A DNA stretch of 64,000 bases from Nocardioides okcheonensis (GTDB taxonomy: Bacteria > Actinomycetota > Actinomycetes > Propionibacteriales > Nocardioidaceae). Where the stretch lies: assembly GCF_020991065.1 (NCBI RefSeq), contig NZ_CP087710.1, positions 3,782,001-3,846,000 of the forward strand, read 5' to 3'. The number at the start of each line of letters is the position of its first letter. Position 1 is the first letter of the stretch. Positions 51,074 to 59,311 of this stretch are shown in pieces. The notes below the pieces were generated by a model. The model was not told the DNA's origin, made no database searches, and saw nothing but the letters and a program-made list of their open reading frames with translations. A program made the translations under genes and the position numbers.

Positions 51074-51577
51074 GTGGCGTTCCCCAGCAAGCTCCTCAAC
51101 GAGGGTGAGCACGTCGTCGTCTCCACCCGGACGCACCCCAAGGCGCTGATCCTGCCCGGCCTGGTGCTGGTCGTCGTCGCGGCCGCGGTCATCGCGCTGA
51201 GCACGACGACCGACTCGACGGCCCTCGGCGTCGTCTGCGGCGTGGTCGCCGCGCTCGCGGTGGTGTGGTTCCTCGCCGGACCGTTCCTGCGCTGGTTCAC
51301 CACGACCTACACGTTCACCAACCGCCGCTTCATCAAGCGCTCGGGGTTCATCGCGAAGGAGGGCCGCACGATCCCGCTCAACCGGATCAGCGGCGTCGAC
51401 TTCGAGATCGGCGTGATCGACCGGATCTTCGGCTGCGGCACCCTCGTGGTCTCCGACGCCAGCACCGAGGGACGGGTCGAGCTCTCCGACATCCCCGCCG
51501 TGGAGCAGGTCCAGCTCAAGGTGTCGGACGAGCTGCACCGGCTCTCCGGCGGTGACCGCCACGACGATGGCTCCTGA
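51074..51577 (+). CDS. PH (bPH2/YdbS-like) domain membrane protein
   Basis: 167 residues. Two transmembrane helices (about 25-42 and 47-66: PGLVLVVVAAAVIAL and LGVVCGVVAALAVVWFLAG) are followed by the bacterial PH domain YTFTNRRFIKRSGFIAKEGRTIPLNRISGVDFEIGVIDRIFGCGTLVV. It corresponds in position and make-up to mycobacterial Rv3278c next to birA. Function unknown. GTG start, 6 nt after CATGAT. Confidence 0.88.
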   Translation: MAFPSKLLNEGEHVVVSTRTHPKALILPGLVLVVVAAAVIALSTTTDSTALGVVCGVVAALAVVWFLAGPFLRWFTTTYTFTNRRFIKRSGFIAKEGRTIPLNRISGVDFEIGVIDRIFGCGTLVVSDASTEGRVELSDIPAVEQVQLKVSDELHRLSGGDRHDDGS

Positions 51578-52571
51578 CCGCGCCGCGCGCGGCTCGTCAG
51601 GTCGCGCGCCCGGCGAACGGCTCGACGACGCGATCCTGCGCGCCGCACCGGAGTTCAACGCCCTCGAGGTGGCCGCCGAGACCGGCCTGACCGTCGAGCA
51701 GACCCGACGCCTGTGGCGCGCGCTCGGGTTCCCCGAGTTCGTGGGGGAGAAGGCCTACACCGCGGCCGACGTCGAGGCCGTCGCGACGCTCATGGGCTTC
51801 GTCGACGCCGGCGCCGTCGACTTCGACATGGCCGTCAACCTGACCCGCGGCGTGGGGCAGACGATGGCGCGCCTGGCCGACTGGGAGGTCTCGACCCTGG
51901 TGAGCCGGGTCGAGGAGCTCGAGTCCGGCGACGAGGCGACCGGGTCCCGGATCGGCTCGGCGATGCGCCTCATCAACGAGGTCAACCCGCCCTTCGAGCG
52001 CCTCCTGGTCTACGCCTGGCGCCGCCACCTCGCCGCCGCCGTCGGCCGGATCGAGGCGATGGGCGCCAAGGACGAGGACCTGCACACCATCGACGTGTCG
52101 GTGGGCTTCGCCGACCTGGTGTCCTTCACCGCCCTGTCCAACACCCTCGACCGCGACGAGATCGGCGACCTCGTCGAGGTCTTCGAGAGCCGCTGCCAGG
52201 ACGTCGTCGCCCGCTACGGAGGCCGGATCATCAAGAGCCTCGGCGACTCCGTCCTCTTCGTCACCAACACCGCCGAGGAGGCGGTGGGGGTGGCCGAGGG
52301 GATCATCAACGTGATCGGTCGGGACGCGAAGATGCCCGACGTACGCCTCGGGCTCGCGAGCGGGCCGGTGGTCCAGCGCCTCGGCGACATCTTCGGCCCG
52401 CCGGTCAACCTGGCCGCCCGGCTCACCCAGGTGGCCCGGCGCAACCGCCTGATCGTCGACCAGAACACCGCCGACCTGCTGCCCGCCGACGAGTGGGAGC
52501 ACCGCCGGCTGCCGGCCCGCCCGGTGCGGGGCTTCGGGCTCGTCGAGCCGGTGGCGGTCCGGCGACGCTGA
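51567..52571 (+). CDS. Class III adenylate cyclase (Rv1264/Rv2212-like)
   Basis: About 334 residues. An N-terminal regulatory domain (LDDAILRAAPEFNALEVAAETGLTVEQTRRLWRALGFP and on to about 160) resembles the pH-sensing autoinhibitory module of Rv1264. The cyclase domain has VGFADLVSFTALS (first metal Asp), IIKSLGDSVLFV (substrate Lys region and second metal Asp), and DIFGPPVNLAARLTQVA with the transition-state Asn and Arg. All catalytic positions appear intact, so it should make cAMP. A GTG at 51552 is an alternative start five codons earlier; either overlaps the PH gene. Confidence 0.9.
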   Translation: MAPDRAARGSSGRAPGERLDDAILRAAPEFNALEVAAETGLTVEQTRRLWRALGFPEFVGEKAYTAADVEAVATLMGFVDAGAVDFDMAVNLTRGVGQTMARLADWEVSTLVSRVEELESGDEATGSRIGSAMRLINEVNPPFERLLVYAWRRHLAAAVGRIEAMGAKDEDLHTIDVSVGFADLVSFTALSNTLDRDEIGDLVEVFESRCQDVVARYGGRIIKSLGDSVLFVTNTAEEAVGVAEGIINVIGRDAKMPDVRLGLASGPVVQRLGDIFGPPVNLAARLTQVARRNRLIVDQNTADLLPADEWEHRRLPARPVRGFGLVEPVAVRRR

Positions 52572-52577
52572 GCCGGC

Positions 52578-52931
52578 TCAGGGTGCGATCACGAGCTCGT
52601 CCACCAGGTCGTCGACGAGCCGGAACCGGTAGCGGAGCTCGGCCACGCGACCGGGGAAGTCGCCCTCGAGGCGGTTGACCGCGACCCAGCGGGCCCCGTC
52701 GGCGCGTCCGGCCCCGACGAGCGTCGTCGTGTAGGTGAACTGCGATCCGGCCGAGCCGAGGAACTCCAGCACCTCGGAGGTCCCGCGGTAGGTGCGTCCC
52801 TCGTCGGTGACCGTGGCGTCGGCGGTGAAGGCCCCGATCGCCTCGCCCACCTCCCGCGCGGCGTGCGCGGTCAGGAAGTCGAGGACGACGGCGGGGAGCT
52901 GGTCGGGTGCGACGGTGGTGTAGGTGTCCAT
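52578..52931 (-). CDS. SnoaL/NTF2-like fold protein
   Basis: 117 residues beginning MDTYTTVAPDQLPAVVLDFLTAH. The core AIGAFTADATVTDEGRTYRGTSEVLEFLG is followed by beta strands FTYTTTLVGAGR, ARWVAVNRLEGDFPG and ELRYRFRLVDDLVDELVIAP, the cone-shaped NTF2-like fold used for polyketide cyclases, isomerases and small-ligand binding. Function unknown. It is divergent from a MerR gene and shares its 78-bp regulatory region, so it is the probable MerR target. Confidence 0.84.
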   Translation of the reverse strand: MDTYTTVAPDQLPAVVLDFLTAHAAREVGEAIGAFTADATVTDEGRTYRGTSEVLEFLGSAGSQFTYTTTLVGAGRADGARWVAVNRLEGDFPGRVAELRYRFRLVDDLVDELVIAP

Positions 52932-52972
52932 GGACCGACAGTGGGGCATCCCGCGGGGAGAGGGTCAAGCAC

Positions 52973-53003
52973 TCGACCTTCCCCCGGGGGGAGGGTGCAT
53001 GCT
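52973..53003 (+). promoter_or_regulatory. MerR-type promoter with 21-bp dyad
   Basis: TCGACC (52973-52978), 19-nt spacer, CATGCT (52998-53003). The dyad from 52976 to 52996 (ACCTTCCCCC and GGGGGGAGGGT) has one mismatch. It predicts transcription from about 53010, exactly the merR ATG. On the other strand CTTGACC at about 52964-52970 may serve the SnoaL gene. Confidence 0.62.
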
Positions 53004-53009
53004 GCGGGC

Positions 53010-53807
53010 ATGCTCTCCATCGGCGAGTTCTCCCGCCTGACGCACCTGAGCGTGCGGACGCTGCGCCGTCACCACGACGCGGGCCTGCTCGTGCCCGAGC
53101 ACGTCGACCCCGCCACCGGCTACCGCTCCTACGGGGCGTCCCAGATCCCGACGGCGCAGGTCATCCACCGCCTGCGCGAGCTCGACGTGCCGCTGGCGGA
53201 GGTCCGTCGGATCATCGACGCACGCGACCACCGCGACCGTGCCGAGCTCGTCAGCGGGCACCTCGAGCAGCTCGAGGCGCAGCTCGAGCGGACCCGCTCG
53301 GCGGTCGCCTCGCTGCGGCGGCTGCTGGCCCCCGAACCACCCGCGCTCGCCGTGGAGCTGCGGTCGCTGGCGGCGCGCGACGTCGCGGCCGTGCAGGACG
53401 AGGTGGGGCTCGACGACGTGCTGTCGTGGTTCGCCGGGGCCGTGTCCGAGCTCGACGCGGTGGTCCCGGAGCCGGCCGGACCGGTCGGCGGCGTCTACGG
53501 CAACGAGCTGTTCGAGTCCGGCCGGGGCAGTGCCCTGGTGCACGTCCCGGCGCCCGCGTCCCTGACGCCGCGCGGACGCGTCCGCAGGGCCACGCTCCCG
53601 GCCGTCGAGCTCGCGGTCACGGTCCACGTCGGCGCCCACGACGACATCGACGTCACCTACGGCGAGCTCGGGAGGTGGGTCGTCGACAACGCCCTGGCGG
53701 TCGACGGACCGGTCCACGAGCGCTACCTCGTGGGGCCGCGCGACGACCCGGACGAACGGCGCTGGCGCACCGAGATCGGGTGGCCGGTGTTCCGGGTCGG
53801 CGCGTGA
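53010..53807 (+). CDS. MerR family regulator with GyrI-like effector domain
   Basis: 265 residues. HTH SIGEFSRLTHLSVRTLRRHHDAGLLVPEHVDPATGYRSYG (3-42), then a linker helix LVSGHLEQLEAQLERTRSAVASLRRL. A C-terminal GyrI/BmrR-like ligand domain (about 130-265) includes GGVYGNELFESGRGSALVHVP and ERYLVGPRDDPDERRWRTEIGWPV. This is the BmrR-type plan sensing a hydrophobic compound. The ATG is at the predicted transcription start. Confidence 0.9.
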   Translation: MLSIGEFSRLTHLSVRTLRRHHDAGLLVPEHVDPATGYRSYGASQIPTAQVIHRLRELDVPLAEVRRIIDARDHRDRAELVSGHLEQLEAQLERTRSAVASLRRLLAPEPPALAVELRSLAARDVAAVQDEVGLDDVLSWFAGAVSELDAVVPEPAGPVGGVYGNELFESGRGSALVHVPAPASLTPRGRVRRATLPAVELAVTVHVGAHDDIDVTYGELGRWVVDNALAVDGPVHERYLVGPRDDPDERRWRTEIGWPVFRVGA

Positions 53808-53882
53808 GCACCACGGTCGCGGTGGACCAGACCAGTTCGCCACAATTCGCCCATACGGGCCTCCGCGCCGCCCGCTCGTCCC

Positions 53883-53888
53883 TACCGT
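53883..53888 (+). promoter_or_regulatory. Predicted -10 element of the winged-helix gene
   Basis: TACCGT, 7 nt before the GTG at 53896. Confidence 0.45.
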
Positions 53889-53895
53889 CGGGCCC

Positions 53896-54213
53896 GTGCT
53901 GGCAGTGCAGGACGTCCGTCTCGACCCCGAGACCGGTCAGGTGTGGCGTGGTGACGACGAGATCAGGCTCGCGCGCAAGGAGCTCCAGCTCCTGCGCGCG
54001 CTGATGGCACGTCCGGGTGACATCGTCACCCGCGGCGAGCTGATGTCGGAGGTCTGGCAGACGTCGTTCTACACCAGCTCCAAGACCATCGACGTGCACC
54101 TGGGCTGGTTGCGCCGCAAGCTCGGCGACGACCCGCGCAACCCGACGCTCATCACCACCCACCGTGGTCGCGGGCTGCGCTTCGAGACCCACGCGGCCGG
54201 TCGCGGAGCCTGA
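53896..54213 (+). CDS. Stand-alone OmpR/PhoB-type winged-helix DNA-binding protein
   Basis: 105 residues consisting of only the Trans_reg_C domain: beta platform LAVQDVRLDPETGQVWRGDDEIRLARKELQLLRALMARPG, recognition helix SKTIDVHLGWLRRKLGD and wing PTLITTHRGRGLRFE. The receiver domain of two-component regulators is missing and no frame remnant of one precedes it. It is therefore either a minimal regulator or controlled by abundance. Its stop is 16 bp before the purK start. Confidence 0.86.
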   Translation: MLAVQDVRLDPETGQVWRGDDEIRLARKELQLLRALMARPGDIVTRGELMSEVWQTSFYTSSKTIDVHLGWLRRKLGDDPRNPTLITTHRGRGLRFETHAAGRGA

Positions 54214-54216
54214 CCC

Positions 54217-54222
54217 TAGACT
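54217..54222 (+). promoter_or_regulatory. Predicted -10 element of purK
   Basis: TAGACT, 7 nt before the GTG at 54230, immediately behind the stop of the winged-helix gene. Confidence 0.5.
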
Positions 54223-54229
54223 CCCTCGC

Positions 54230-55399
54230 GTGTCCTCGACCGGCTCGCACCGTGCCCCCACGCTCGCCGTCATCGGAGGTGGGCAGCTCGCCCGGATGAT
54301 GGCCCAGCCGGCCATCGGCCTGGGCCTGCCGCTGCGCCTGCTCGCCGAGGCCGAGGGCGTCTCCGCGGCCCAGGTGATCCCCGACCACCTCGTCGGCGAC
54401 CACCGCGACCTCGCGGCCCTGCGCGCCGTCACCGCGGGGGCCGCCGTGGTGACCTTCGACCACGAGCACGTCCCCACCGACCACCTCCACGCCCTCGAGG
54501 CCGACGGGGTCGCCGTGCGCCCCGGGCCGGACGCGCTCGTCCACGCCCAGGACAAGGCCGTCATGCGCCGCCGCCTCGCCGAGCTCGACGTGCCGTGCCC
54601 GCGCAACGCCGTCGTCACCACCACCGCCGAGGTCGAGGCGTTCGGCCTGCCGTGCGTGCTCAAGACGACCCGCGGCGGCTACGACGGCAAGGGCGTGTGG
54701 GTCGTCCGGGCGCTCGGCGAGGCGCAGGTCGCCTTCGACGCGGCCGCCGCTGCCGGGGTCGAGGTGCTGGCCGAGGAGCTCGTCGACTTCCGGCGCGAGC
54801 TGTCCGCGCTGGTCGCCCGGTCGCCCAGCGGCCAGGCCGCGGCGTACCCGGTCGTGGCCTCCACCCAGCTCGACGGGATCTGCCACGAGGTCGTCGCCCC
54901 CGCGCCCGACCTCGACCCCGGCCTCGCCGGGCAGGCGCAGGAGATCGCGCTGCGGATCGCCGGCGAGCTCGACGTGACGGGCATCCTCGCCGTCGAGCTC
55001 TTCGAGACCACCGACGGCCGGATCCTCGTCAACGAGCTCGCCATGCGTCCGCACAACACGGGCCACTGGACCCAGGACGGCGCGGTCACGTCACAGTTCG
55101 AGAACCACCTCCGGGCGGTGATGGACCTGCCGCTCGGCTCGCCGGCGCCGCGCGCCGCCTGGACCGTGATGGTCAACATCCTCGGCGGACCCACCGACGC
55201 GGGGCACCTCTACGACGGGCTGCCGCACGCGATGGCGCGCGACCCGCGGCTGCGGGTGCACCTCTACGGCAAGGACCTGCGGCCGGGCCGCAAGGTCGGT
55301 CACGTCAACGCCTACGGCGACGACCTCGAGGACTGCCTCGAGCGCGCCCGGCACGCCGCCGCGTGGTTCCGCGGCGACCTGGGCAACGAGAGCGAGTGA
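54230..55399 (+). CDS. purK: N5-carboxyaminoimidazole ribonucleotide synthase
   Basis: 389 residues, ATP-grasp. N-terminal [21 protein letters not shown] (11-31), [16 protein letters not shown], the ATP-binding loop [13 protein letters not shown] (about 145-157), and metal ligands in [25 protein letters not shown]. It makes N5-CAIR from AIR, ATP and bicarbonate in purine synthesis. The GTG at 54230 is 7 nt behind a -10. It is followed at once by purE, the enzyme that uses its product. Confidence 0.96.
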   Translation: MSSTGSHRAPTLAVIGGGQLARMMAQPAIGLGLPLRLLAEAEGVSAAQVIPDHLVGDHRDLAALRAVTAGAAVVTFDHEHVPTDHLHALEADGVAVRPGPDALVHAQDKAVMRRRLAELDVPCPRNAVVTTTAEVEAFGLPCVLKTTRGGYDGKGVWVVRALGEAQVAFDAAAAAGVEVLAEELVDFRRELSALVARSPSGQAAAYPVVASTQLDGICHEVVAPAPDLDPGLAGQAQEIALRIAGELDVTGILAVELFETTDGRILVNELAMRPHNTGHWTQDGAVTSQFENHLRAVMDLPLGSPAPRAAWTVMVNILGGPTDAGHLYDGLPHAMARDPRLRVHLYGKDLRPGRKVGHVNAYGDDLEDCLERARHAAAWFRGDLGNESE

Positions 55400-55407
55400 G
55401 GACGGCC

Positions 55408-55947
55408 ATGGACGAGCAGCAGCAGCACGCGGGCGCGCGGGTCGGCATCGTGATGGGGTCGGACTCCGACTGGCCGGTCATGCAGGCCGCCGGCGAGGTG
55501 CTCACCGAGCTCGGCGTCACCTGGGAGGCCGACGTCGTCTCCGCCCACCGGATGCCGACCGAGATGGTGGCGTGGGGCCAGCAGGCCCACACCCGCGGGC
55601 TGTCGGTCGTGATCGCGGGTGCCGGCGGCGCCGCACACCTGCCGGGGATGCTGGCGTCGCTCACGCCGCTCCCGGTGATCGGGGTGCCGGTGCCGCTCAA
55701 GTACCTCGACGGCATGGACTCGCTGCTCTCGATCGTGCAGATGCCCGGCGGGATCCCGGTCGCGACCGTGGCGATCGGCAACGCCAAGAACGCCGGCATC
55801 CTGGCGGCGCGCATCCTCGGCACCAGCGACCCGGACCTGCAGCAGCGGCTCGTCGACTACCAGGCCGCGCTGGCCGAGACCGCCCACGCCAAGGGCGAGG
55901 TCGTCCGCCGGGCCGCGGCGGGGGAGACCCGCCGGGTGGGCTTCTAG
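55408..55947 (+). CDS. purE: N5-carboxyaminoimidazole ribonucleotide mutase
   Basis: 179 residues. [20 protein letters not shown] (13-32), [11 protein letters not shown] with the catalytic His, [20 protein letters not shown] and [21 protein letters not shown] are the invariant PurE class I motifs. It shifts the carboxylate of N5-CAIR to CAIR. The ATG at 55408 has GAGG 8 nt upstream; a GTG at 55396 overlapping the purK stop is a possible alternative. It converges on arfB with a 4-bp overlap. Confidence 0.96.
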   Translation: MDEQQQHAGARVGIVMGSDSDWPVMQAAGEVLTELGVTWEADVVSAHRMPTEMVAWGQQAHTRGLSVVIAGAGGAAHLPGMLASLTPLPVIGVPVPLKYLDGMDSLLSIVQMPGGIPVATVAIGNAKNAGILAARILGTSDPDLQQRLVDYQAALAETAHAKGEVVRRAAAGETRRVGF

Positions 55948-56372
55948 TCCCGGACCCGCCCGCGCAGCGCCTTGGTCGCGCCGCGCTCCTTCTTCGCCTT
56001 CAGCCGCCGCTCCTTCGCGCCGCGGCTCGGCCGGGTCGGCCGGCGCGGCGGCGGGGGCGGGGCGAGGGCCTCGCGCAGCAGGTCCGCGAGCCGCTCGCGC
56101 GCCGCGACGCGGTTGCGGTGCTGGGAGCGGTGCTCGGACGCGGCGATCGACACCACGCCGGCCGGCCACCGGCGCAGGGCGCGCCGCCGCTGGGTGTCGG
56201 TGAGCGCCGTCGAGGACGCGACGTCGTAGTCCAGCTCGACCCGGGAGTCGGTGGTGTTGACCGACTGGCCGCCGGGCCCGGGGGAGCGGGAGAACCGCTC
56301 GACCAGCTCGGCGGCAGGCACGACCAGGCCCTCGGGGAGCCCGGGGCCGGCCTGGACGTGGAGGTCGCGCAC
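55944..56372 (-). CDS. arfB: Alternative ribosome-rescue factor ArfB (GGQ peptidyl-tRNA hydrolase)
   Basis: 142 residues. The catalytic loop [18 protein letters not shown] (GGQ at 34-36) is followed by a linker and a highly basic C-terminal tail ([19 protein letters not shown]) that occupies the empty mRNA channel of stalled ribosomes. It releases nascent chains on non-stop ribosomes. GTG start, 6 nt behind GACAAT. Confidence 0.94.
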   Translation of the reverse strand: MRDLHVQAGPGLPEGLVVPAAELVERFSRSPGPGGQSVNTTDSRVELDYDVASSTALTDTQRRRALRRWPAGVVSIAASEHRSQHRNRVAARERLADLLREALAPPPPPRRPTRPSRGAKERRLKAKKERGATKALRGRVRD

Positions 56373-56386
56373 GCCCCCATTGTCCC

Positions 56387-56392
56387 TAGGGT
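56387..56392 (+). promoter_or_regulatory. Predicted -10 element of the Gfo/Idh/MocA gene
   Basis: TAGGGT, 6 nt before the ATG at 56399, in the 26-bp gap to the divergent arfB. Confidence 0.5.
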
Positions 56393-56398
56393 GGCCCC

Positions 56399-57382
56399 AT
56401 GACCGTACGTTGGGGAATCGCCGCCACCGGCCGGATGGCCGCCGCCTTCGCCGAGGACCTCGCCCTGGTGCCGGACGCCGAGATCGCCTTCGTCGGCAGT
56501 CGCGACGCCGATCGCGCCGCGGAGTTCGCCAGCCGGGTCGGTGCCGCCGGGTCCGGCACCTACGGCGACCTGCTCGACGCCGAGCTCGACGTGCTCTACG
56601 TCGCCACCCCGCACCCGCAGCACCACGCGATCGCCCTCGCCGCGATCGAGCGCGGGACGCCGCTGCTGGTCGAGAAGGCCTTCACCGCGACCCTCGCCGG
56701 TGCGCGCGAGGTGGTCGCGGCGGCCCGCGACGCCGGGGTCTTCTGCATGGAGGCGATGTGGACCCGCTTCCAGCCGGCCGTGGTCGCGGCCCGCGAGCTC
56801 GTCGCGGCGGGCGAGATCGGTGACCCGGTCCTCGTGCAGGCCGACTTCGGGGCCCACCGCGCGTACGACCCTTCCAGCCGGCTCTTCGACCTCGCGCTCG
56901 GCGGCGGCTCGGTCCTCGACCTCGGCGTCTACCCGATCTCGCTCGCCCAGCACGTCCTCGGGCGCCCCGACCGGGTCGTGGCCACCGGCACCCGCTTCCC
57001 CAACGGGGCCGACGCGACCGCCGCGATCCACCTCGCCCACGACGACGGGCGGGCGGCCGCCCTGTCCTGCTCGCTGGCGTCGGCCACACCCGGGTCGGCG
57101 GTCGTCGTCGGCACCGAGGGCTCGATCGAGCTGTGCCCGCCGTTCCACCACCCCGAGCGCCTCGTCGTGCGCCGCGGCGACGACGAGCCGCGCACGCTCG
57201 AGCACCCCGCCACCGGGCGTGGCTACACCCACCAGGCCGACGAGGTGCACCGGTGCCTCGCGGCCGGGCTCACCGAGAGCCCGGTGATGCCGCTCGACGA
57301 CACCCTCGACGTGATGTGGGTGCTGGAGGAGTGCCTCGCCCAGCTCGGCATCCCGATGGCCGAGGCAGCGGTCGAGCTGTGA
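56399..57382 (+). CDS. Gfo/Idh/MocA family NAD(P)-dependent oxidoreductase
   Basis: 327 residues. Rossmann domain WGIAATGRMAAAFAEDLALVP (5-25), DVLYVATPHPQHHAIALAAIERG, and the conserved LLVEKAFTATLAGA with the catalytic EK pair (about 95). The C-terminal alpha/beta domain carries GGGSVLDLGVYPISLAQHVLG. It resembles dihydrodiol dehydrogenase/sugar oxidoreductases; the substrate is unknown. It converges on the CoA-binding protein gene with a 1-bp gap. Confidence 0.9.
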   Translation: MTVRWGIAATGRMAAAFAEDLALVPDAEIAFVGSRDADRAAEFASRVGAAGSGTYGDLLDAELDVLYVATPHPQHHAIALAAIERGTPLLVEKAFTATLAGAREVVAAARDAGVFCMEAMWTRFQPAVVAARELVAAGEIGDPVLVQADFGAHRAYDPSSRLFDLALGGGSVLDLGVYPISLAQHVLGRPDRVVATGTRFPNGADATAAIHLAHDDGRAAALSCSLASATPGSAVVVGTEGSIELCPPFHHPERLVVRRGDDEPRTLEHPATGRGYTHQADEVHRCLAAGLTESPVMPLDDTLDVMWVLEECLAQLGIPMAEAAVEL

Positions 57383-57383
57383 G

Positions 57384-57815
57384 TCAGGCGCCCCGGCGGC
57401 GCCACTCGATCGCGGGGCAGGTGTCCATCACCATCGGGACGCCCGCGGCGAGGGTGCGGGCGAACGCGTCCTCGTCGACCACGCCGAGCTGGAACCACAC
57501 CCCGCCCGCGCCGATCCCGACCGCCTCGTCGGCGAACTGCCCGGCGGCCTCGGAGCGGCGGAACACGTCGACCACGTCGACCGCGAACGGGATGTCGGCC
57601 AGCGTCGCGTAGCCCTGCTCGCCGAGGACGGGCGGCGTCGCCGGGTCGGCGAACGACGGGTGCACCGGCACGATGCGCTTGCCGCGCTGCTGGAGCAGCG
57701 AGGCGATGCTGTACGCGGTGCGCGTCGGGTCGCCGGACAGGCCGACGACCGCCCAGGTCTGCTGCTCGTCGAGCATCCGGTCGACGGTCGCTGGGTCCTG
57801 CCATGACGTGGCCAT
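57384..57815 (-). CDS. CoA-binding domain protein (YccU/HI1349-like)
   Basis: 143 residues from the ATG at 57815, 6 nt behind TACGGT. The CoA_binding_2 fold is evident: TWAVVGLSGDPTRTAYSIASLLQQRGKRIVPVHPSF, DVVDVFRRSEAAGQFADEAV and GAGGVWFQLGVVDEDAF. Similar single-domain proteins bind CoA in a Rossmann-like fold and have no assigned pathway. It is divergent from the acyl-CoA dehydrogenase gene. Confidence 0.88.
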   Translation of the reverse strand: MATSWQDPATVDRMLDEQQTWAVVGLSGDPTRTAYSIASLLQQRGKRIVPVHPSFADPATPPVLGEQGYATLADIPFAVDVVDVFRRSEAAGQFADEAVGIGAGGVWFQLGVVDEDAFARTLAAGVPMVMDTCPAIEWRRRGA

Positions 57816-57821
57816 GACCAC

Positions 57822-57827
57822 ACCGTA
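57822..57827 (-). promoter_or_regulatory. Predicted -10 element of the CoA-binding protein gene
   Basis: TACGGT on the minus strand, 6 nt before the ATG at 57815. Confidence 0.45.
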
Positions 57828-57856
57828 GACGCCTCCTCGTAGATGCATGGACGTCC

Positions 57857-57862
57857 TAGAAT
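57857..57862 (+). promoter_or_regulatory. Predicted -10 element of the second acyl-CoA dehydrogenase
   Basis: TAGAAT, 8 nt before the ATG at 57871, preceded by the 8-bp palindrome GGACGTCC. Confidence 0.5.
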
Positions 57863-57870
57863 CTGTCGTC

Positions 57871-59043
57871 ATGAGCGAGTTCCCCCTCTACGCCCTCTCC
57901 GAGGAGCACCAGGCGGTCCGCGAGGCCGTCCGTGCGCTCTGCGACGCCAAGATCGCGCCGTTCGCGGCCGCCGTCGACGAGGAGGCGCGCTACCCCCACG
58001 AGGCCGCCGAGGCGCTGCTCGCCTCGGACTTCCACGCCCCCCACGTGCCCGAGCAGTACGGCGGCGCCGGCGCCGACGCGCTTGCCACCGTGCTGGTGAT
58101 CGAGGAGGTCGCCCGCGCGTGCGTGTCGTCCTCGCTGATCCCCGCGGTCAACAAGCTGGGCTCGCTGCCGGTGCAGATCGCCGGCTCGGAGGAGCTCAAG
58201 CAGACCTACCTCACGAAGCTCGCCAAGGGCGAGGGCGGCTTCTCCTACTGCCTCTCCGAGCCCGACGCCGGGTCCGACGCCGGCGGCATGAAGACCCGCG
58301 CGGTCCGCGACGGCGACGAGTGGGTGCTCGACGGCGTGAAGCGCTGGATCACCAACGCCGGCGAGTCGGAGTACTACACCGTCATGGCCGTCACCGACCC
58401 CGAGAAGAAGACCCGCGGCGGCATCTCGGCGTTCGTCGTCGAGAAGTCCGACGAGGGCGTCTCCTTCGGTGCCCCCGAGAAGAAGCTCGGCATCAAGGGC
58501 AGCCCGACCCGCGAGGTCTACCTCGACAACGTCCGCATCCCCGCCAGCCGCATGATCGGCGAGGAGGGCTCGGGCTTCGCGACGGCGATGAAGACCCTCG
58601 ACCACACCCGGGTCACCATCGCCGCTCAGGCCGTCGGCGTCGCCCAGGGTGCGCTCGACTACGCGCTCGACTACGCGAAGGAGCGCCAGCAGTTCGGGAA
58701 GTCGGTCAGCGACTTCCAGGGCATGCAGTTCATGCTCGCCGACATGGGCATGAAGGTCGAGGCGGCCCGCCAGATGACCTACGCCGCCGCCGGCCGCTCC
58801 GAGCGCGGCGACGACGACCTCACCTTCTTCGGCGCCGCGGCCAAGTGCTTCGCCTCCGACGTCGCCATGGAGGTCACCGTCAACGCGGTCCAGGTGCTCG
58901 GCGGCTACGGCTTCACCCGCGACTACCCGGTCGAGCGGATGATGCGCGACGCCAAGATCACCCAGATCTACGAGGGCACCAACCAGGTCCAGCGGATCGT
59001 GATGGCACGGCAGCTCCTCGCAGGGGTGCAGTCAGAGCTCTGA
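57871..59043 (+). CDS. Acyl-CoA dehydrogenase (FadE25-like)
   Basis: 390 residues. CLSEPDAGSDAGGMKTRAV (about 125-143), KRWITNAGESEYYTVMAVTD, RQQFGKSVSDFQGMQFMLADM, LGGYGFTRDYPVERMMRDAK and the catalytic Glu in QIYEGTNQVQRIVMARQLL. This is the short/branched-chain class. Its place next to purE/purK mirrors mycobacterial fadE25 (Rv3274c). The ATG at 57871 is chosen over one 24 bp upstream because the -10 element lies between them. Confidence 0.95.
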   Translation: MSEFPLYALSEEHQAVREAVRALCDAKIAPFAAAVDEEARYPHEAAEALLASDFHAPHVPEQYGGAGADALATVLVIEEVARACVSSSLIPAVNKLGSLPVQIAGSEELKQTYLTKLAKGEGGFSYCLSEPDAGSDAGGMKTRAVRDGDEWVLDGVKRWITNAGESEYYTVMAVTDPEKKTRGGISAFVVEKSDEGVSFGAPEKKLGIKGSPTREVYLDNVRIPASRMIGEEGSGFATAMKTLDHTRVTIAAQAVGVAQGALDYALDYAKERQQFGKSVSDFQGMQFMLADMGMKVEAARQMTYAAAGRSERGDDDLTFFGAAAKCFASDVAMEVTVNAVQVLGGYGFTRDYPVERMMRDAKITQIYEGTNQVQRIVMARQLLAGVQSEL

Positions 59044-59311
59044 CCTGCGGTTTCTCCGCCGTCGCACTCCGAAGATGGGGCCATTGTGCCCTCGTTGTGG
59101 CGTCGTGCAGTGGGCCTGCTGCGGCCTGAATCGGCACTGTCAGGAACCACGCAGCACCGGTTTGTGTGTCGCCTGTGTGACACCAGCGGCCTGCTGGGCG
59201 CGTGCCCGCGCGGAGACCACGGCGCCATGCAGGTCGGGGAGTCTCTACCGGTCTGGTTCTTGAAGCCGGACTGGCCCGCAGCTGCAAGTCGGCGGCGCAG
59301 CGACTGCCCTG
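59044..59311. other. Gene-free boundary region of lower GC content
   Basis: 268 bp between an acyl-CoA dehydrogenase and the monooxygenase gene. By eye it has less G+C than its flanks (stretches such as TTTGTGTGTCGCCTGTGTG) and no credible coding frame: short open frames on both strands are Cys/Arg-rich and end arbitrarily. A hairpin at 59248-59274 has an 11-bp stem around CTTGA, three of the pairs being G-U if read as plus-strand RNA. It could be the scar of an insertion or an untranslated leader; nothing in it is recognisable. Confidence 0.5.
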
